A stretch of DNA of 64,000 nt from Agrobacterium tumefaciens (GCF_013318015.2 NZ_CP115842.1:1054001-1118000), one strand, 5' to 3'; positions 43,885 to 53,160 are shown, counted from the stretch's first letter. Notes: a model not told the origin generated them from the letters alone. Numbers and translations: made by a program.

Positions 43885-44769
43885 ATGGACTGGATAACGG
43901 GTGAATACGAGCTGTTCGAAGTAACGGAACCTGCCGTTCAAACCCTGCCATTCGTCTATAATTCACCCCATAGCGGTCGCTGTTACCCCATCTCCTTTCT
44001 GGAATCGGCACGGCTTGATTCGCACGAGATCCGGCGCTCGGAAGATCATTTCGTTGACGAGCTGTTCGCCGCTGCGCCCGACATCGGTGCGCCGCTGCTG
44101 AAAGCCAATTTTCCCCGCGCGTATCTCGACGTCAATCGCGAGCCCTACGAGCTTGATCCGCGCATGTTCGAAGGCACTCTGCCTCCCTACGCCAATATCG
44201 GCTCCATGCGGGTTGCCGGCGGCCTGGGAACGGTACCCCGTATCGTCGCCGAGAATATGGACATCTATGCCCACCGCCTGCCGGTGGACGAGGCGCTGTC
44301 ACGGATCGAGACGATTTACAAACCCTACCACGCCTGCCTGCGCCGGCTGCTGTCACGCACCCACGCCAATTTCGGCATGGCGGTACTGATCGATTGCCAT
44401 TCGATGCCGGGCAATATCCGCGTTGCCGGCTCGAACCTGCGGCCGGATGTCATTATAGGCGATCGCTACGGCACCAGTGCTTCCCAGGAGGTCTCCCGCG
44501 CCGCTCTGCATTTTCTTGAAGAACTGGGTTTCGTTGCGGTCTGCAACAAGCCCTATGCCGGCGGCTTCATCACGGAACATTACGGCCGACCGATCCGCTC
44601 TCTTCACGCGCTCCAGATCGAGGTCAATCGGGCGCTGTACGTCGATGAAAAAACGCTTTCGAAGAAAGCAGATTTTCCCGCCATTCAGGCATCGCTTGAA
44701 ATATTCATGCGCCAGCTCGGCGCTTTTGTTTCGGAATACGCGATCGAAACCTCGCTCGCCGCCGAATAA
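43885..44769 (+). CDS. N-formylglutamate amidohydrolase family protein
   Basis: A 294-aa zinc-hydrolase-like protein. Typical motifs are VYNSPHSGRCYP (about 24-35), DLHFVDEL-like RRSEDHFVDELF, DVNREPYELD and LIDCHSMPG (about 168-176), and GGFITEHYGRP. The family converts N-formyl-L-glutamate to glutamate and formate in histidine breakdown, though many members are only broadly related. No other hut gene is nearby. ATG 43885 gives a normal-length protein; no strong ribosome-binding site is visible. Confidence 0.82.
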   Translation: MDWITGEYELFEVTEPAVQTLPFVYNSPHSGRCYPISFLESARLDSHEIRRSEDHFVDELFAAAPDIGAPLLKANFPRAYLDVNREPYELDPRMFEGTLPPYANIGSMRVAGGLGTVPRIVAENMDIYAHRLPVDEALSRIETIYKPYHACLRRLLSRTHANFGMAVLIDCHSMPGNIRVAGSNLRPDVIIGDRYGTSASQEVSRAALHFLEELGFVAVCNKPYAGGFITEHYGRPIRSLHALQIEVNRALYVDEKTLSKKADFPAIQASLEIFMRQLGAFVSEYAIETSLAAE

Positions 44770-44829
44770 CACATCAAATTCCAGGATATTTCAGACCTCT
44801 GTTCCAGACAGCCTGGCCACGCGCCGGAC

Positions 44830-44913
44830 AAAAAAAACCGCGCCTTGGCGCGGTCAAGTCTAGGGAGGAAACACCCAAGGAGGGTATTTACAGTCAAAGA
44901 CTGCAGGGTCACG
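44830..44913 (-). ncRNA. Predicted trans-acting small RNA with anti-Shine-Dalgarno motifs
   Basis: On the minus strand three structures follow one another. Stem 1 is CAGTC-TTT-GACTG (44903-44891). Stem 2 is ACCC-TCCTT-GGGT (44885-44873). A single-stranded TTTCCTCCC (44871-44863) leads into a GC-rich terminator, ACCGCGCC-AA-GGCGCGGT, with seven T (44854-44830). CCTCC-type sequence occurs in the loop of stem 2 and in the linker, as in the rhizobial alpha-r14-type sRNAs that pair with ribosome-binding sites. TATAAT (44925-44920) and ATTGAC (44940-44935) lie just upstream. There is no reading frame. The 5' end is uncertain by about 10 nt. Confidence 0.72.
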
Positions 44914-45089
44914 CTACGCATTATATGCACAATTGTCAATCATTTTATTTTATGCACTTTTTTTAGGCTTATGCTGAAAATTTGGAATCGGCCGTGCCTG
45001 CATCCGTACGTGTGGACGGCGGGTGCAATTCCGGTCTATGCATTTCGCCATACAATTCAGGCCCAATAATTCAGGCAATGAGGTTTCGC

Positions 45090-45866
45090 ATGCTGCCCGA
45101 CCGGGATTTCTTCTTCAAACTTGCCGAAGCCGCCAGCGCTGAAACGCTTCCCCGCTTCCGCACAGGCATTGCCGTCACCAACAAGGAGGACGGCGGCTAT
45201 GACCCGGTGACGGAAGGCGATCAGGCAGCAGAAAGCGCCATTCGCGCCCTCATCGAGGCACGTTTCCCGCAACACGGCATTCTTGGTGAAGAACACGGCA
45301 ATGTCGGTCTCGATCGCGAACATATCTGGGTTATCGATCCGATTGACGGCACACGCGCCTTCATTTCCGGCGTGCCGGTCTGGGGCACGCTGATCGGCTT
45401 CCAGTCGGCCGGCCGCGCTTCGATGGGCATCATGGACCAGCCCTTCACGAAAGAGCGTTATTTCGCCGACGGCGAGGCCGCATGGTATTTCGGGCCGGAT
45501 GGTGAGCGCAAGATCCGCACGCGCGAATGCGCTTCGCTGTCGGATGCTGTACTGTTCACCACGACACCCCATATCTTCACGGCGGAAGAAAAGCCCCTTT
45601 ACGACAAGGTGCAGGATCAGGTTCGCCTTTTCCGTTATGGCGTGGATTGTTACGCCTATTGCCTGCTTGCCGCCGGCCATGTCGATCTGGTGATCGAATC
45701 GGGCCTGAAGCCCTATGATGTCGGCGCGCTCATTCCGGTGATTGAACAGGCGGGTGGCATCATCACCACCTGGGATGGGGGTCGTCCGGAAAATGGCGGC
45801 CGCATTCTGGCAGCCGGTTCCAAAGCCGTGCACGAACAGGCGCTCGCCATTCTTTCAAAACTGTAG
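45090..45866 (+). CDS. hisN: Inositol-monophosphatase-family histidinol-phosphatase (HisN type)
   Basis: A 258-aa Mg-dependent phosphatase. Metal-binding motifs are GEEHG (first acidic residues), WVIDPIDGTRAFI and, near the C-terminus, GLKPYDVGALIPVIEQAGG. The GTRAFI-GVPVWGTLIG pattern is typical of histidinol-phosphate phosphatases of this family rather than SuhB. ATG 45090 is preferred because GAGG lies 6 nt upstream; an in-frame ATG at 45078 lacks such a signal. It would complete histidine biosynthesis in the cytoplasm, though inositol or other sugar phosphates are alternatives. Confidence 0.82.
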   Translation: MLPDRDFFFKLAEAASAETLPRFRTGIAVTNKEDGGYDPVTEGDQAAESAIRALIEARFPQHGILGEEHGNVGLDREHIWVIDPIDGTRAFISGVPVWGTLIGFQSAGRASMGIMDQPFTKERYFADGEAAWYFGPDGERKIRTRECASLSDAVLFTTTPHIFTAEEKPLYDKVQDQVRLFRYGVDCYAYCLLAAGHVDLVIESGLKPYDVGALIPVIEQAGGIITTWDGGRPENGGRILAAGSKAVHEQALAILSKL

Positions 45867-45919
45867 ATGGTGCGACTGACGGGGATGGCGCAAACCGCGC
45901 CATCCCCGTCATCGCCGCG

Positions 45920-46861
45920 TCATTCCGGCGCGAAAAAGGCGTCGATGGCCGCCAGCGCCTGTTTGCGGAAAACGTCGCGCTCATGCAGCAATTCATGGCG
46001 CGCGCCGGTTATGGGAAGAAGCTGCGCCGCGCGAAAGTTGCGCGAGAGTTCCTCCTGCGCCTTATAGGGCGTGATCGTATCCAGCATCGGCGCAAGAATG
46101 AGGGTAGGAATGGTTATGTCCGTCAGATGGTCCTGACGGGTCACCCGACCCATCGTTTTCAGCGCTTCATAAACCCATCGCGCTGTCGGTGCGCCGATGA
46201 AGAGTTCCGGAAATTGCCGATGCAGCGCAAGATTTCTGGCAAAACGTCTGGCGTCAGAGGTCAGCGGGTTGCCATCGAAATCCCGTTCGCGCTGATCCCT
46301 GCCGAGCTGAAGCTTTCCAAGACCCAACAGGCTTAAAGCGGTCGCGACCAGCCGGATGACGGACGAAGGAACGGATTGCTGGCTGTCCAGCTCGATAAAG
46401 GGCGAACAAAGCGCCAGACGGTCGATCCTGTTCGACAGGCCGGGTGCTGCGGCCAGTGCTGCAAGTGCGCCGGTTGAATGCGCGATCATGAAGAATGGCA
46501 GCCGGGTATCCGGCAGCACCACCTGTTCGAGAAAAAAACTTATATCGCGCTTGTAGTCGGAAAAACGTCGTACATGCCCGGCGCCTGGCTTCTTCAGCAG
46601 CCGTTCGGAACCGCCCTGCCCGCGCGTATCGAAGGTCGCGACCCAGAATCCCATGGCCGTCAGATCGCTGACGGTCTCGAAATATTTCTCGATACATTCG
46701 TTGCGACCATGCAGCAGAACCACAGTTCCGCGCGCAATGTGTCGGCTGGCGCGGAAGATCGCGTATCGAAGCTGTTTGCCGCCGTGGCCGGTGAAATAAC
46801 CGACGGTATGGTTGCCGGGAACCGGGTTGTCTTCGCTCTCGCGCAATGTGGCTTCGATCAT
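45920..46861 (-). CDS. Alpha/beta hydrolase, lysophospholipase (PldB) type
   Basis: A 313-aa serine hydrolase of the monoglyceride-lipase/lysophospholipase group. VVLLHGRNE is the oxyanion-hole region, IAHSTGALAAL carries the nucleophile Ser in an AHSTG variant of G-x-S-x-G, LDTITP holds the acid and ARHELL the His. DTRGQGGSERLL is also typical. ATG 46861 is preferred; the frame upstream (RRRRPIPKRQRSRKR) is not family-like. No signal peptide. It is convergent with the HisN-like gene and monocistronic. Confidence 0.85.
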   Translation of the reverse strand: MIEATLRESEDNPVPGNHTVGYFTGHGGKQLRYAIFRASRHIARGTVVLLHGRNECIEKYFETVSDLTAMGFWVATFDTRGQGGSERLLKKPGAGHVRRFSDYKRDISFFLEQVVLPDTRLPFFMIAHSTGALAALAAAPGLSNRIDRLALCSPFIELDSQQSVPSSVIRLVATALSLLGLGKLQLGRDQRERDFDGNPLTSDARRFARNLALHRQFPELFIGAPTARWVYEALKTMGRVTRQDHLTDITIPTLILAPMLDTITPYKAQEELSRNFRAAQLLPITGARHELLHERDVFRKQALAAIDAFFAPE

Positions 46862-47116
46862 CGGTCTTTTCCGGCTTCTCTGCCTTTTCGGGATAGGTCG
46901 GCGACGGCGGAAGGTCAAAGAAAAAATTGCCGGAACCGTCGGTTAAAGCAGTCGCGGTTCCGGCGAATAGGACAGAAGAAGAAGGGACGTTATTGCTTCT
47001 GCCACGGAGCATGTCTCCGATGACGGATATTTATGGCTCTCAAACTGAACGTTGCTGGAACCGGATGTTCAGCGATGGTTCATCTTGTTGTCGCCCTTTC
47101 CGCTTTAAAGCGCCCC

Positions 47117-47145
47117 CTTGACGGAGCGCCAAGCCATTCCCATCT
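47117..47145 (+). promoter_or_regulatory. Sigma32 (RpoH)-type promoter of the hsp20 gene
   Basis: CTTGAC (47117-47122) and TCCCATCT (47138-47145) are spaced 15 bp and closely match the heat-shock pattern CTTGAA / CCCCATNT. Transcription would begin near 47152 and give a leader of about 95 nt that contains the ROSE-like element. Confidence 0.6.
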
Positions 47146-47182
47146 CATTCATGCGGCCGCCAGAACGGGGCCGCGCCATATG

Positions 47183-47246
47183 TCCGGCCGTCGCCAGAAC
47201 GGGACGCCGGATCAACCGCAAACAGTCGCTTCATAAGGAGGACACC
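47183..47246 (+). promoter_or_regulatory. ROSE-like RNA thermometer in the hsp20 leader
   Basis: A 9-bp hairpin (TCCGGC-c-GTC, 47183-47192, with GACGCCGGA, 47203-47211) precedes a short hairpin that hides the ribosome-binding site. In it, GTCGCTTC (47225-47232) pairs with GGAGGAC (47237-47243) across loop ATAA, leaving G47228 bulged. The pairing strand contains TCGCT, the conserved U-Y-G-C-U of ROSE elements, including the diagnostic bulged G. Heating should melt it and free AAGGAGG. Confidence 0.75.
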
Positions 47247-47729
47247 ATGCGTCACGTCGATTTTTCCCCCCTCTATCGCTCCACCGTCGGTTTCGACCGT
47301 CTTTTTTCGATGCTCGACGGCCTCGGCCAGCCCGAACAGGCCCAGTCCTATCCGCCCTATAACATCGAGCGGACGGGTGAAAACGCCTATCGTATAACCA
47401 TGGCGGTTGCCGGTTTCGATGAAACGGAACTAAGCATAGAATCCCGTGCCAATACGCTGACGGTGAAAGCCGAGAAGGCTGCAGATGAGAAGTCGTCTGA
47501 AGGCGAGTTCCTGTATCGCGGCATTGCCACGCGCGCTTTCGAACGCCGCTTCCAGATGGCTGATCATGTCGAAGTCCAGACCGCTTCCCTGAAGAATGGC
47601 CTGCTTCACATCGATCTCGTCCGCAATATTCCGGAAGCCATGAAACCGCGCCGTATCGCGATCTCCTCCGACAGCGCAGATGCGCCGAAGACGATCGAAG
47701 CACAGGTCACGCCGGCCCAGGTCAACTAA
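47247..47729 (+). CDS. hspL: Small heat-shock protein, Hsp20/alpha-crystallin family
   Basis: A 160-aa ATP-independent chaperone. The N-terminal FSPLYRSTVGFDRLFSMLD is typical of class A rhizobial/IbpA-like members. The alpha-crystallin domain runs about 35-130 (YNIERTGENAYRITMAVAGFDETEL, LYRGIATRAFERRFQMADHV), and IAI in RRIAISS is the C-terminal I-x-I motif. ATG 47247 has AAGGAGG 5 nt upstream, sequestered in a ROSE-like hairpin. The symbol hspL rests on remembered synteny with the A. tumefaciens linear chromosome; HspL there aids VirB8/type IV secretion. An HspAT1/2-type paralogue is the alternative. Confidence 0.88.
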   Translation: MRHVDFSPLYRSTVGFDRLFSMLDGLGQPEQAQSYPPYNIERTGENAYRITMAVAGFDETELSIESRANTLTVKAEKAADEKSSEGEFLYRGIATRAFERRFQMADHVEVQTASLKNGLLHIDLVRNIPEAMKPRRIAISSDSADAPKTIEAQVTPAQVN

Positions 47730-47749
47730 GCCGATCCGGATGTCAAACG

Positions 47750-47775
47750 AACGGCCCCGTTAAGGGGCCGTTTTT
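47750..47775 (+). terminator. Rho-independent terminator of the hsp20 gene
   Basis: AACGGCCCC (47750-47758) pairs with GGGGCCGTT (47764-47772) around loop GTTAA and is followed by T-run 47771-47775, about 20 bp after the stop codon. It is a canonical intrinsic terminator. Confidence 0.93.
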
Positions 47776-47795
47776 GTTTGCCTAAAATTCAGCCC

Positions 47796-48833
47796 TCAGC
47801 GGGTGGATACTGCCGCGCCTTCCGCAGCGACAGTTTCCGTTATCGCTGCTTTTTCATGGGCCTTGCGGGCATAACGCTGGGCCAGCACTGCGCAGACCAT
47901 CAGCTGAACCTGATGGAAGAGCATGATTGGCAATACGATTGCGCCGATGCTCTGGCCGGCGAAGATCGCTCCTGCCATGGGCACGCCGCTGGCAAGGCTC
48001 TTCTTCGACCCGCAGAAGGTGATGGTGATTTCATCCGCCTTGTCGAAACCAAGCGCCCGGCTGCCGAACATCGTCACGCAGAGAACAAGCGCCAGAAGAA
48101 CGATATTGATGCCGATGACAACGCCGATATCGCGCACGGAAAACGTCTGCCATATGCCTTCGATAACTGCTTCGGAGAAGGCAAGATAGACCACCATCAG
48201 GATGGAACCGCGATCGACCGGCGACAGCAATTTCTTGCGTGCCCTGATCCAGTCACCGATCCACGGCTGCAGCACCTGGCCGGCGATGAAGGGCAAGAGC
48301 AGTTGCAGGAAGATTTGCAGGAACGCATCCAGCGAAAATCCACCACCATGGCCACCGACCGTGAACAGCAGCCCGACCAGCAGCGGTGTCAGCACCATGC
48401 CGAAAATATTCGAGGCGGAGGCTGAACAGATCGCGGCAGGCACGTTTCCGCCTGCCATGGATGTGAAGGCGATGGACGATTGCACCGTCGACGGCAGGAC
48501 GCAGAGAAACAGCACACCCATATAAAGCGGTGCCGGCAGAATGCTCTCGGGAATGAAACCGATCGCCACGCCCAGCAACGGGAAAAGGCCGAAGGTGACG
48601 AGAAGGATCGCCATGTGCAGGCGCCAGTGCAAGATACCCGCAATCACCACATCCCGCGACAGCCGCGCGCCGTGGAGAAAAAACAGCAATGCGATTGCCA
48701 GTTTCGTGGCAAGCCCGAAATACACCGCCGGCTGTCCGCTGATCGGCAAAAGGGAAGCCAGGATCACGGTGGCCACCAGCATCATGGTGAAACGGTCAGG
48801 CAGGAAGCGGGTCATGGGAGGTCTTTCCGACAT
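47796..48833 (-). CDS. Bile acid:sodium symporter-family (YfeH/SBF-like) transporter
   Basis: A 345-aa membrane protein with about nine to ten hydrophobic helices. It contains the SBF-like subfamily features LFFLHGARLSRDVV, LPSTVQSSIAFTSMAGGNVPAA (the crossover region with conserved polar residues) and FCGSKKSLASGVPMA. Members transport organic anions; bacterial YfeH-like substrates are mostly unknown. It is divergent from the LysR gene with an 81-bp gap, so it is the likely target of that regulator. Confidence 0.87.
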   Translation of the reverse strand: MSERPPMTRFLPDRFTMMLVATVILASLLPISGQPAVYFGLATKLAIALLFFLHGARLSRDVVIAGILHWRLHMAILLVTFGLFPLLGVAIGFIPESILPAPLYMGVLFLCVLPSTVQSSIAFTSMAGGNVPAAICSASASNIFGMVLTPLLVGLLFTVGGHGGGFSLDAFLQIFLQLLLPFIAGQVLQPWIGDWIRARKKLLSPVDRGSILMVVYLAFSEAVIEGIWQTFSVRDIGVVIGINIVLLALVLCVTMFGSRALGFDKADEITITFCGSKKSLASGVPMAGAIFAGQSIGAIVLPIMLFHQVQLMVCAVLAQRYARKAHEKAAITETVAAEGAAVSTR

Positions 48834-48914
48834 CGGTTTTGCTTGAAATATCCCATACTATCGCTCATCATGAATTCGGATGCAAAGACTAACAGTTATC
48901 ACGATATGAGATAA

Positions 48915-49775
48915 ATGCTGAACCTTCAACATCTTGCCAGCTTCGTGATGCTTCAGCAAACCGGCAGCTTCACGCTGGCTGCCGAGCGGCTGGGCATCGG
49001 CCAATCCACCGTCAGCCAGCATATTCAGCGGCTTGAGGCGGCACTTGGCCGTCGGTTGATTGCGCGCAGCACCCATCAGGTGAAGCTGACGGGCGAAGGC
49101 GAGGCGCTGCTCGGTTATGCCCGCAATATGCTGGAGATCGACAGCAGAGTTTCATCGCTATTCAGCGAAAACCGCCTGCGCGGGCGCTTAAGGCTTGGCG
49201 TTTCCGAGGATTTCGTCGCTAGCCGGCTCACCGCCATTCTGGAAGAATTCATCCGCCTCTATCCCTTGGTCGATCTGGAGCTGACGGTGTCGCTGAGCGG
49301 CGTGCTTTACCAGATGCAGGATAATGGCGAGTTGGACGTCGTGCTCGCGAAACGTCGACTCGGTGATAAGCTCGGCCACTTCCTGTACCGCGAACCTCTG
49401 GTATGGCTCGCGCGTGACCCGGAGCGAATGCTGAGCCAACCGGACGCCCTGCCGTTGATCGCCTTTCCGCCGCCAAGCATTACTCGAAAGGCGGCACAGG
49501 AAGCGCTGGATCGGGCAGGTCTCGCGTGGCGGATCGTCTGCACCTGTGGCAGCCTTAGCGGACTGACCGCTGCCGCAAGGGCGGGCATGGGCATCCTCGT
49601 GCAACCGCGCAGCATGGCGCCAGCCGGCCTCAGGGAGATTGCGGCTGATGTCCTGCCGGCGCTCGAAGACGTGGAATTCGTGCTTCAGCCAAGTAAGGGC
49701 GCGGACACAAAACTGGTGCGCGCCCTTTCCGATCTGGTATCCAGCAAGAGCATCGCACCGGGCAGTTTTGCGTAA
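48915..49775 (+). CDS. LysR-family transcriptional regulator
   Basis: A 286-aa regulator. The N-terminal winged HTH reads FVMLQQTGSFTLAAERLGIGQSTVSQHIQRLEAALGRRLIAR (about 10-52), followed by the periplasmic-binding-like effector domain (GRLRLGVSEDFVASRLTAILEEF). A LysR gene divergent from a transporter gene usually activates it in response to the transported compound. ATG 48915 is preceded by a GAG-rich stretch. Confidence 0.92.
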   Translation: MLNLQHLASFVMLQQTGSFTLAAERLGIGQSTVSQHIQRLEAALGRRLIARSTHQVKLTGEGEALLGYARNMLEIDSRVSSLFSENRLRGRLRLGVSEDFVASRLTAILEEFIRLYPLVDLELTVSLSGVLYQMQDNGELDVVLAKRRLGDKLGHFLYREPLVWLARDPERMLSQPDALPLIAFPPPSITRKAAQEALDRAGLAWRIVCTCGSLSGLTAAARAGMGILVQPRSMAPAGLREIAADVLPALEDVEFVLQPSKGADTKLVRALSDLVSSKSIAPGSFA

Positions 49776-49793
49776 AAAAGACGCTTGCTCGAG

Positions 49794-51293
49794 TCAATCT
49801 TCCCGTTTCGAGAGGCAGCGGCCAACACTATCACGCCACCCCGCGATGGCGCTCTTACGCTCCGTCTCATCCATATCTGGCAGAAAACGGCGATCCCGTT
49901 TCCAATGGGCGGCAAAGGCCTCCCGGTCCGGCCAGATGCCGGCGCGCGATGCTGCGAGCCATGCCGCACCGAGAATGGTGGTTTCCAGGAATACCGGCCG
50001 GTCGACCGGTGCAGCGAGAATGTCCGCCAGCCGCTGCATGGTCCAATCCGAGGCAACCATGCCGCCATCGACCCGGAGCACCGTCTTGCCATTGTCGCCC
50101 GCCCAGTCGTTGCGCATGGCATCCAGAAGATCGAAAGTCTGATAGGCGACGCTTTCGAGTGCCGCGCGGGCGAACTCCGCAGGGCCGGTGCCACGCGTCA
50201 GGCCGAAAATCGCGCCCCGCGCTTCGGCATCCCAATAGGGCGCGCCAAGGCCGGTGAAGGCCGGCACGAGGTAAACCCGCTGCTTGGGATCAGCCTTTTC
50301 GGCAAGCGCGCTGACTTCAGACGCGACCGATATGAAACCGAGCTCGTCACGCAGCCATTGCACGGCGGCGCCGGCAATGAAGATCGAGCCTTCGAGCGCA
50401 TAGGTCGTCACGCCATCGAGGCGATAGGCAATGGTCGTCAGCAACCGGTTTGTCGAGGCGACCCGGTCGGTGCCGGTATTGAGAAGCGCAAAGCAGCCGG
50501 TGCCATAGGTCGATTTCATCATGCCGGGTTCGAAGCAGGCGTTACCGATAACGGCAGCCTGCTGATCACCGGCGACGCCGAGGATCGGAATTTCCGCACC
50601 CAGAAGCGCCTTGTCCGTTACGCCGAAATCGGCCGCGCAATCAAGCACCTCCGGCAGCATGGCGCGGGGAATGTCGAGGATGGACAGCAATTCGTCATCC
50701 CAGGCATTGTCCTCGATATTGTAGATCAGCGTTCGCGAGGCATTGGTAGCGTCGGTCACATGGCGGCGACCGCCGGTGAGGCGATAGATCAGGAAACTGT
50801 CGACCGTGCCGAAGCAGATTTCGCCCTTCACGGCTTTTTCGCGAAGGCCGCTGACGCTGTCGAGAAGCCATTTCAGCTTCGTGCCGGAAAAGTAGGGGTC
50901 GAGCAGCAGACCGGTCTTTTTCGAAAAGAGCGGCTCCAGCCCCCTTCGTTTCAGATCCTCGCAAATTGGTGCAGCACGGCGATCCTGCCAGACAACGGCC
51001 CGATGCACGGCCTCGCCCGTATTACGGTCCCACAGCACAGTCGTTTCGCGCTGGTTGGTGATGCCGATCGCCTCGATATCGGAAGCGGAGATACCGGCAT
51101 CGGCAAGCGCCAGCCGGATTGTTTCAAGCACGCTTTTCCAGATATCCTCGGCATCGTGTTCGACCCAGCCAGAGGCCGGGAAATGCTGCGGAAATTCTCG
51201 CTGGCCGACACCGATGACCCGCATGTCGCGATCAAAGACCATCGACCTTGTCGATGTCGTCCCCTGATCGATCGCCAGAATATAACCGCCCAT
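49794..51293 (-). CDS. glpK: Glycerol kinase
   Basis: A 499-aa FGGY kinase. [17 protein letters not shown] is the N-terminal phosphate loop, [11 protein letters not shown] and [28 protein letters not shown] are glycerol-kinase signatures, and [21 protein letters not shown] is the C-terminal ATP-binding region. It phosphorylates glycerol to sn-glycerol 3-phosphate for GlpD. ATG 51293 is chosen for GGGAG upstream. It is the last gene of the glycerol operon, 70 bp and one hairpin after the binding-protein gene. Confidence 0.95.
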   Translation of the reverse strand: MGGYILAIDQGTTSTRSMVFDRDMRVIGVGQREFPQHFPASGWVEHDAEDIWKSVLETIRLALADAGISASDIEAIGITNQRETTVLWDRNTGEAVHRAVVWQDRRAAPICEDLKRRGLEPLFSKKTGLLLDPYFSGTKLKWLLDSVSGLREKAVKGEICFGTVDSFLIYRLTGGRRHVTDATNASRTLIYNIEDNAWDDELLSILDIPRAMLPEVLDCAADFGVTDKALLGAEIPILGVAGDQQAAVIGNACFEPGMMKSTYGTGCFALLNTGTDRVASTNRLLTTIAYRLDGVTTYALEGSIFIAGAAVQWLRDELGFISVASEVSALAEKADPKQRVYLVPAFTGLGAPYWDAEARGAIFGLTRGTGPAEFARAALESVAYQTFDLLDAMRNDWAGDNGKTVLRVDGGMVASDWTMQRLADILAAPVDRPVFLETTILGAAWLAASRAGIWPDREAFAAHWKRDRRFLPDMDETERKSAIAGWRDSVGRCLSKRED

Positions 51294-51320
51294 TATGTCA
51301 CTCCCTTTCAAACGCAATGA

Positions 51321-51341
51321 CGGGGCGGCAAAGCCGCCCCG
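51321..51341 (-). terminator. Hairpin between glpV and glpK
   Basis: CGGGGCGGC (51321-51329) and GCCGCCCCG (51333-51341) form a perfect 9-bp stem with an AAA loop. There is no T-run, so read-through into glpK is expected; the structure may protect the 3' end of binding-protein mRNA. Confidence 0.55.
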
Positions 51342-51362
51342 GTTTAAGATTTCACGCAGACA

Positions 51363-53084
51363 TTACTTCTGCCAGCTTTTGACCAGCTCGTCGTAATTGA
51401 CGGTGACCGGCTTTTCCTTTTCGTTGGCAATCTTCAGCTGCGGTGCCAGATTGCCCTTCGAAACGGCGTCCTTGTTCCAGTAGTCGATATCGTGTTCTTC
51501 CGCCAGTTTTGGGCCGATATCGCCCTGCACACCGGCGCGCTCGATACGGGCCATGACTTTTTCCTGCTCGGCGCAGAGCGAGTCCATTGCGGCTTGAGCG
51601 GTTTTGGCACCCGAAGATGCATCGCCAATTGCCTGCCACCAGAGCTGCGCCAGCTTCGGATAGTCAGGCACGTTGGTGCCGGTTGGCGACCATTGCACGC
51701 GAGCGGGCGAGCGATAGAACTCGATCAGACCACCAAGCTTGGCGGCCCGGTCCGTGAAGCTCTTGTGATGGATGGTGGTATCGCGAATGAAGGTCAGACC
51801 AACATGGCTCTTCTTCACATCCACGGTCTTGGAAGTTACGAACTGCGCATAAAGCCATGCGGCCTTGGCGCGATCGTCAGGGGTGGATTTCATCAGCGTC
51901 CACGAACCCACGTCCTGATAACCGAGCTTCATGCCGTCCTTCCAGTAGACGCCATGCGGGGAAGGTGCGACGCGCCATTTCGGCGAACCGTCCTCGTTCA
52001 CGACAGGCAGGCCGGGCTTGGCCATATCGGCAGTGAAGGCCGTGTACCAGAAGATCTGCTGGGCAATGTTACCCTGCGCCGGCACCGGACCGGATTCGGA
52101 GAAGGTCATGCCCTGCGCTTCTGGCGGCGCAAATTTCTTCAGCCATTCGAGATATTTCTCGATGGAATAGACCGACGCCGGACCGTTAGTATCGCCGCCG
52201 CGTGCCACGCACGAGCCGACCGGCTGCGACTTGTCGTTGACCTTGATGCCCCATTCATCGACAGGCAGGCCGTTTGGCAGGCCCTTGTCGCCGTTGCCGG
52301 CCATGGAAAGCCAGGCATCGGTGAAGCGCCAGCCAAGCGACGGGTCCTTCTTGCCATAGTCCATATGGCCGAAGACCTTCTTGCCGCCGACATCACGGCC
52401 GGTGAAGAATTCGGCAATATCCTCATAAGCCGACCAGTTTACGGGCACACCAAGGTCGTAGCCGTATTTGGCCTTGAAATCCGCCTTGTTCTTGTCGTCG
52501 TTGAACCAGTCGTAGCGGAACCAGTACAGGTTCGCGAATTGCTGGTCAGGAAGCTGGTAGAGCTTCTTGTCCGGTGCCGTCGTAAAGGCGCTGCCGATGA
52601 AATCCTTGAGATCTAGGCCAGGATTGGTGACGTCCTTGCCCTCATTTGCCATGAAATCCGTGAGGTTGCGCACCTGCTGGTAACGCCAATGCGTGCCGAT
52701 GAGGTCGCTGTCATTCACCCAGCCGTCATAGAGGTTCTGGCCGGTCTGCATCTGGGTCTGAATCTTTTCGACGACGTCACCTTCCTGGATGATGTCGTGC
52801 GTGACCTTGATGCCAGTAATAGCGGTAAACGCCGGTGCCAGGACCTTCGATTCATATTCATGTGTTGTCAGGGATTCGGAAACGACCTTGATGTCCATGC
52901 CAGCAAAAGGTTTGGCGGCATCGATAAACCATTGCAGTTCCTTTTCCTGATCTGCACGCGAAAGCGACGACATATCGCCGATTTCCTTGTCCAGAAATTG
53001 CTTTGCCTCCTCCATTCCGGCGAAAGCGGAACCTGTCATTGCCAGCAGCATGGCTGCCGTCGTCGTCATCAGATGCCGTCGCAT
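51363..53084 (-). CDS. glpV: Glycerol ABC transporter solute-binding protein
   Basis: A 573-aa periplasmic binding protein of extracellular family 1. ATG 53084 has GGGAGGA 5 nt upstream and gives a signal peptide (MRRHLMTTTAAMLLAMTGSAFA, cleavage before GMEEAK). At over 550 residues it is larger than typical sugar-binding proteins, as is usual for the rhizobial glycerol system. Its place behind glpSTPQU and before glpK assigns it to glycerol uptake, known from Rhizobium leguminosarum glpPQSTUV. Names follow that operon from memory. Confidence 0.88.
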   Translation of the reverse strand: MRRHLMTTTAAMLLAMTGSAFAGMEEAKQFLDKEIGDMSSLSRADQEKELQWFIDAAKPFAGMDIKVVSESLTTHEYESKVLAPAFTAITGIKVTHDIIQEGDVVEKIQTQMQTGQNLYDGWVNDSDLIGTHWRYQQVRNLTDFMANEGKDVTNPGLDLKDFIGSAFTTAPDKKLYQLPDQQFANLYWFRYDWFNDDKNKADFKAKYGYDLGVPVNWSAYEDIAEFFTGRDVGGKKVFGHMDYGKKDPSLGWRFTDAWLSMAGNGDKGLPNGLPVDEWGIKVNDKSQPVGSCVARGGDTNGPASVYSIEKYLEWLKKFAPPEAQGMTFSESGPVPAQGNIAQQIFWYTAFTADMAKPGLPVVNEDGSPKWRVAPSPHGVYWKDGMKLGYQDVGSWTLMKSTPDDRAKAAWLYAQFVTSKTVDVKKSHVGLTFIRDTTIHHKSFTDRAAKLGGLIEFYRSPARVQWSPTGTNVPDYPKLAQLWWQAIGDASSGAKTAQAAMDSLCAEQEKVMARIERAGVQGDIGPKLAEEHDIDYWNKDAVSKGNLAPQLKIANEKEKPVTVNYDELVKSWQK

Positions 53085-53160
53085 ATCAGTCCTCCCAAGG
53101 GTTGCGATTGCACGAAGTCTGCCGGGTGCGGTTTTCCTCCGCCGCACCGTTCTTCCTGCT

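Noticed and set aside
49785..51320. Open frame of 511 codons antisense to glpK
   Set aside because: It runs opposite to a textbook glycerol kinase and lacks start signals or motifs. Similar antisense frames over the chemoreceptor (30428-31882), RbsA-type ATPase (40231-41697), glpD (57858-59183) and nasA (62053-63708) were rejected for the same reason.
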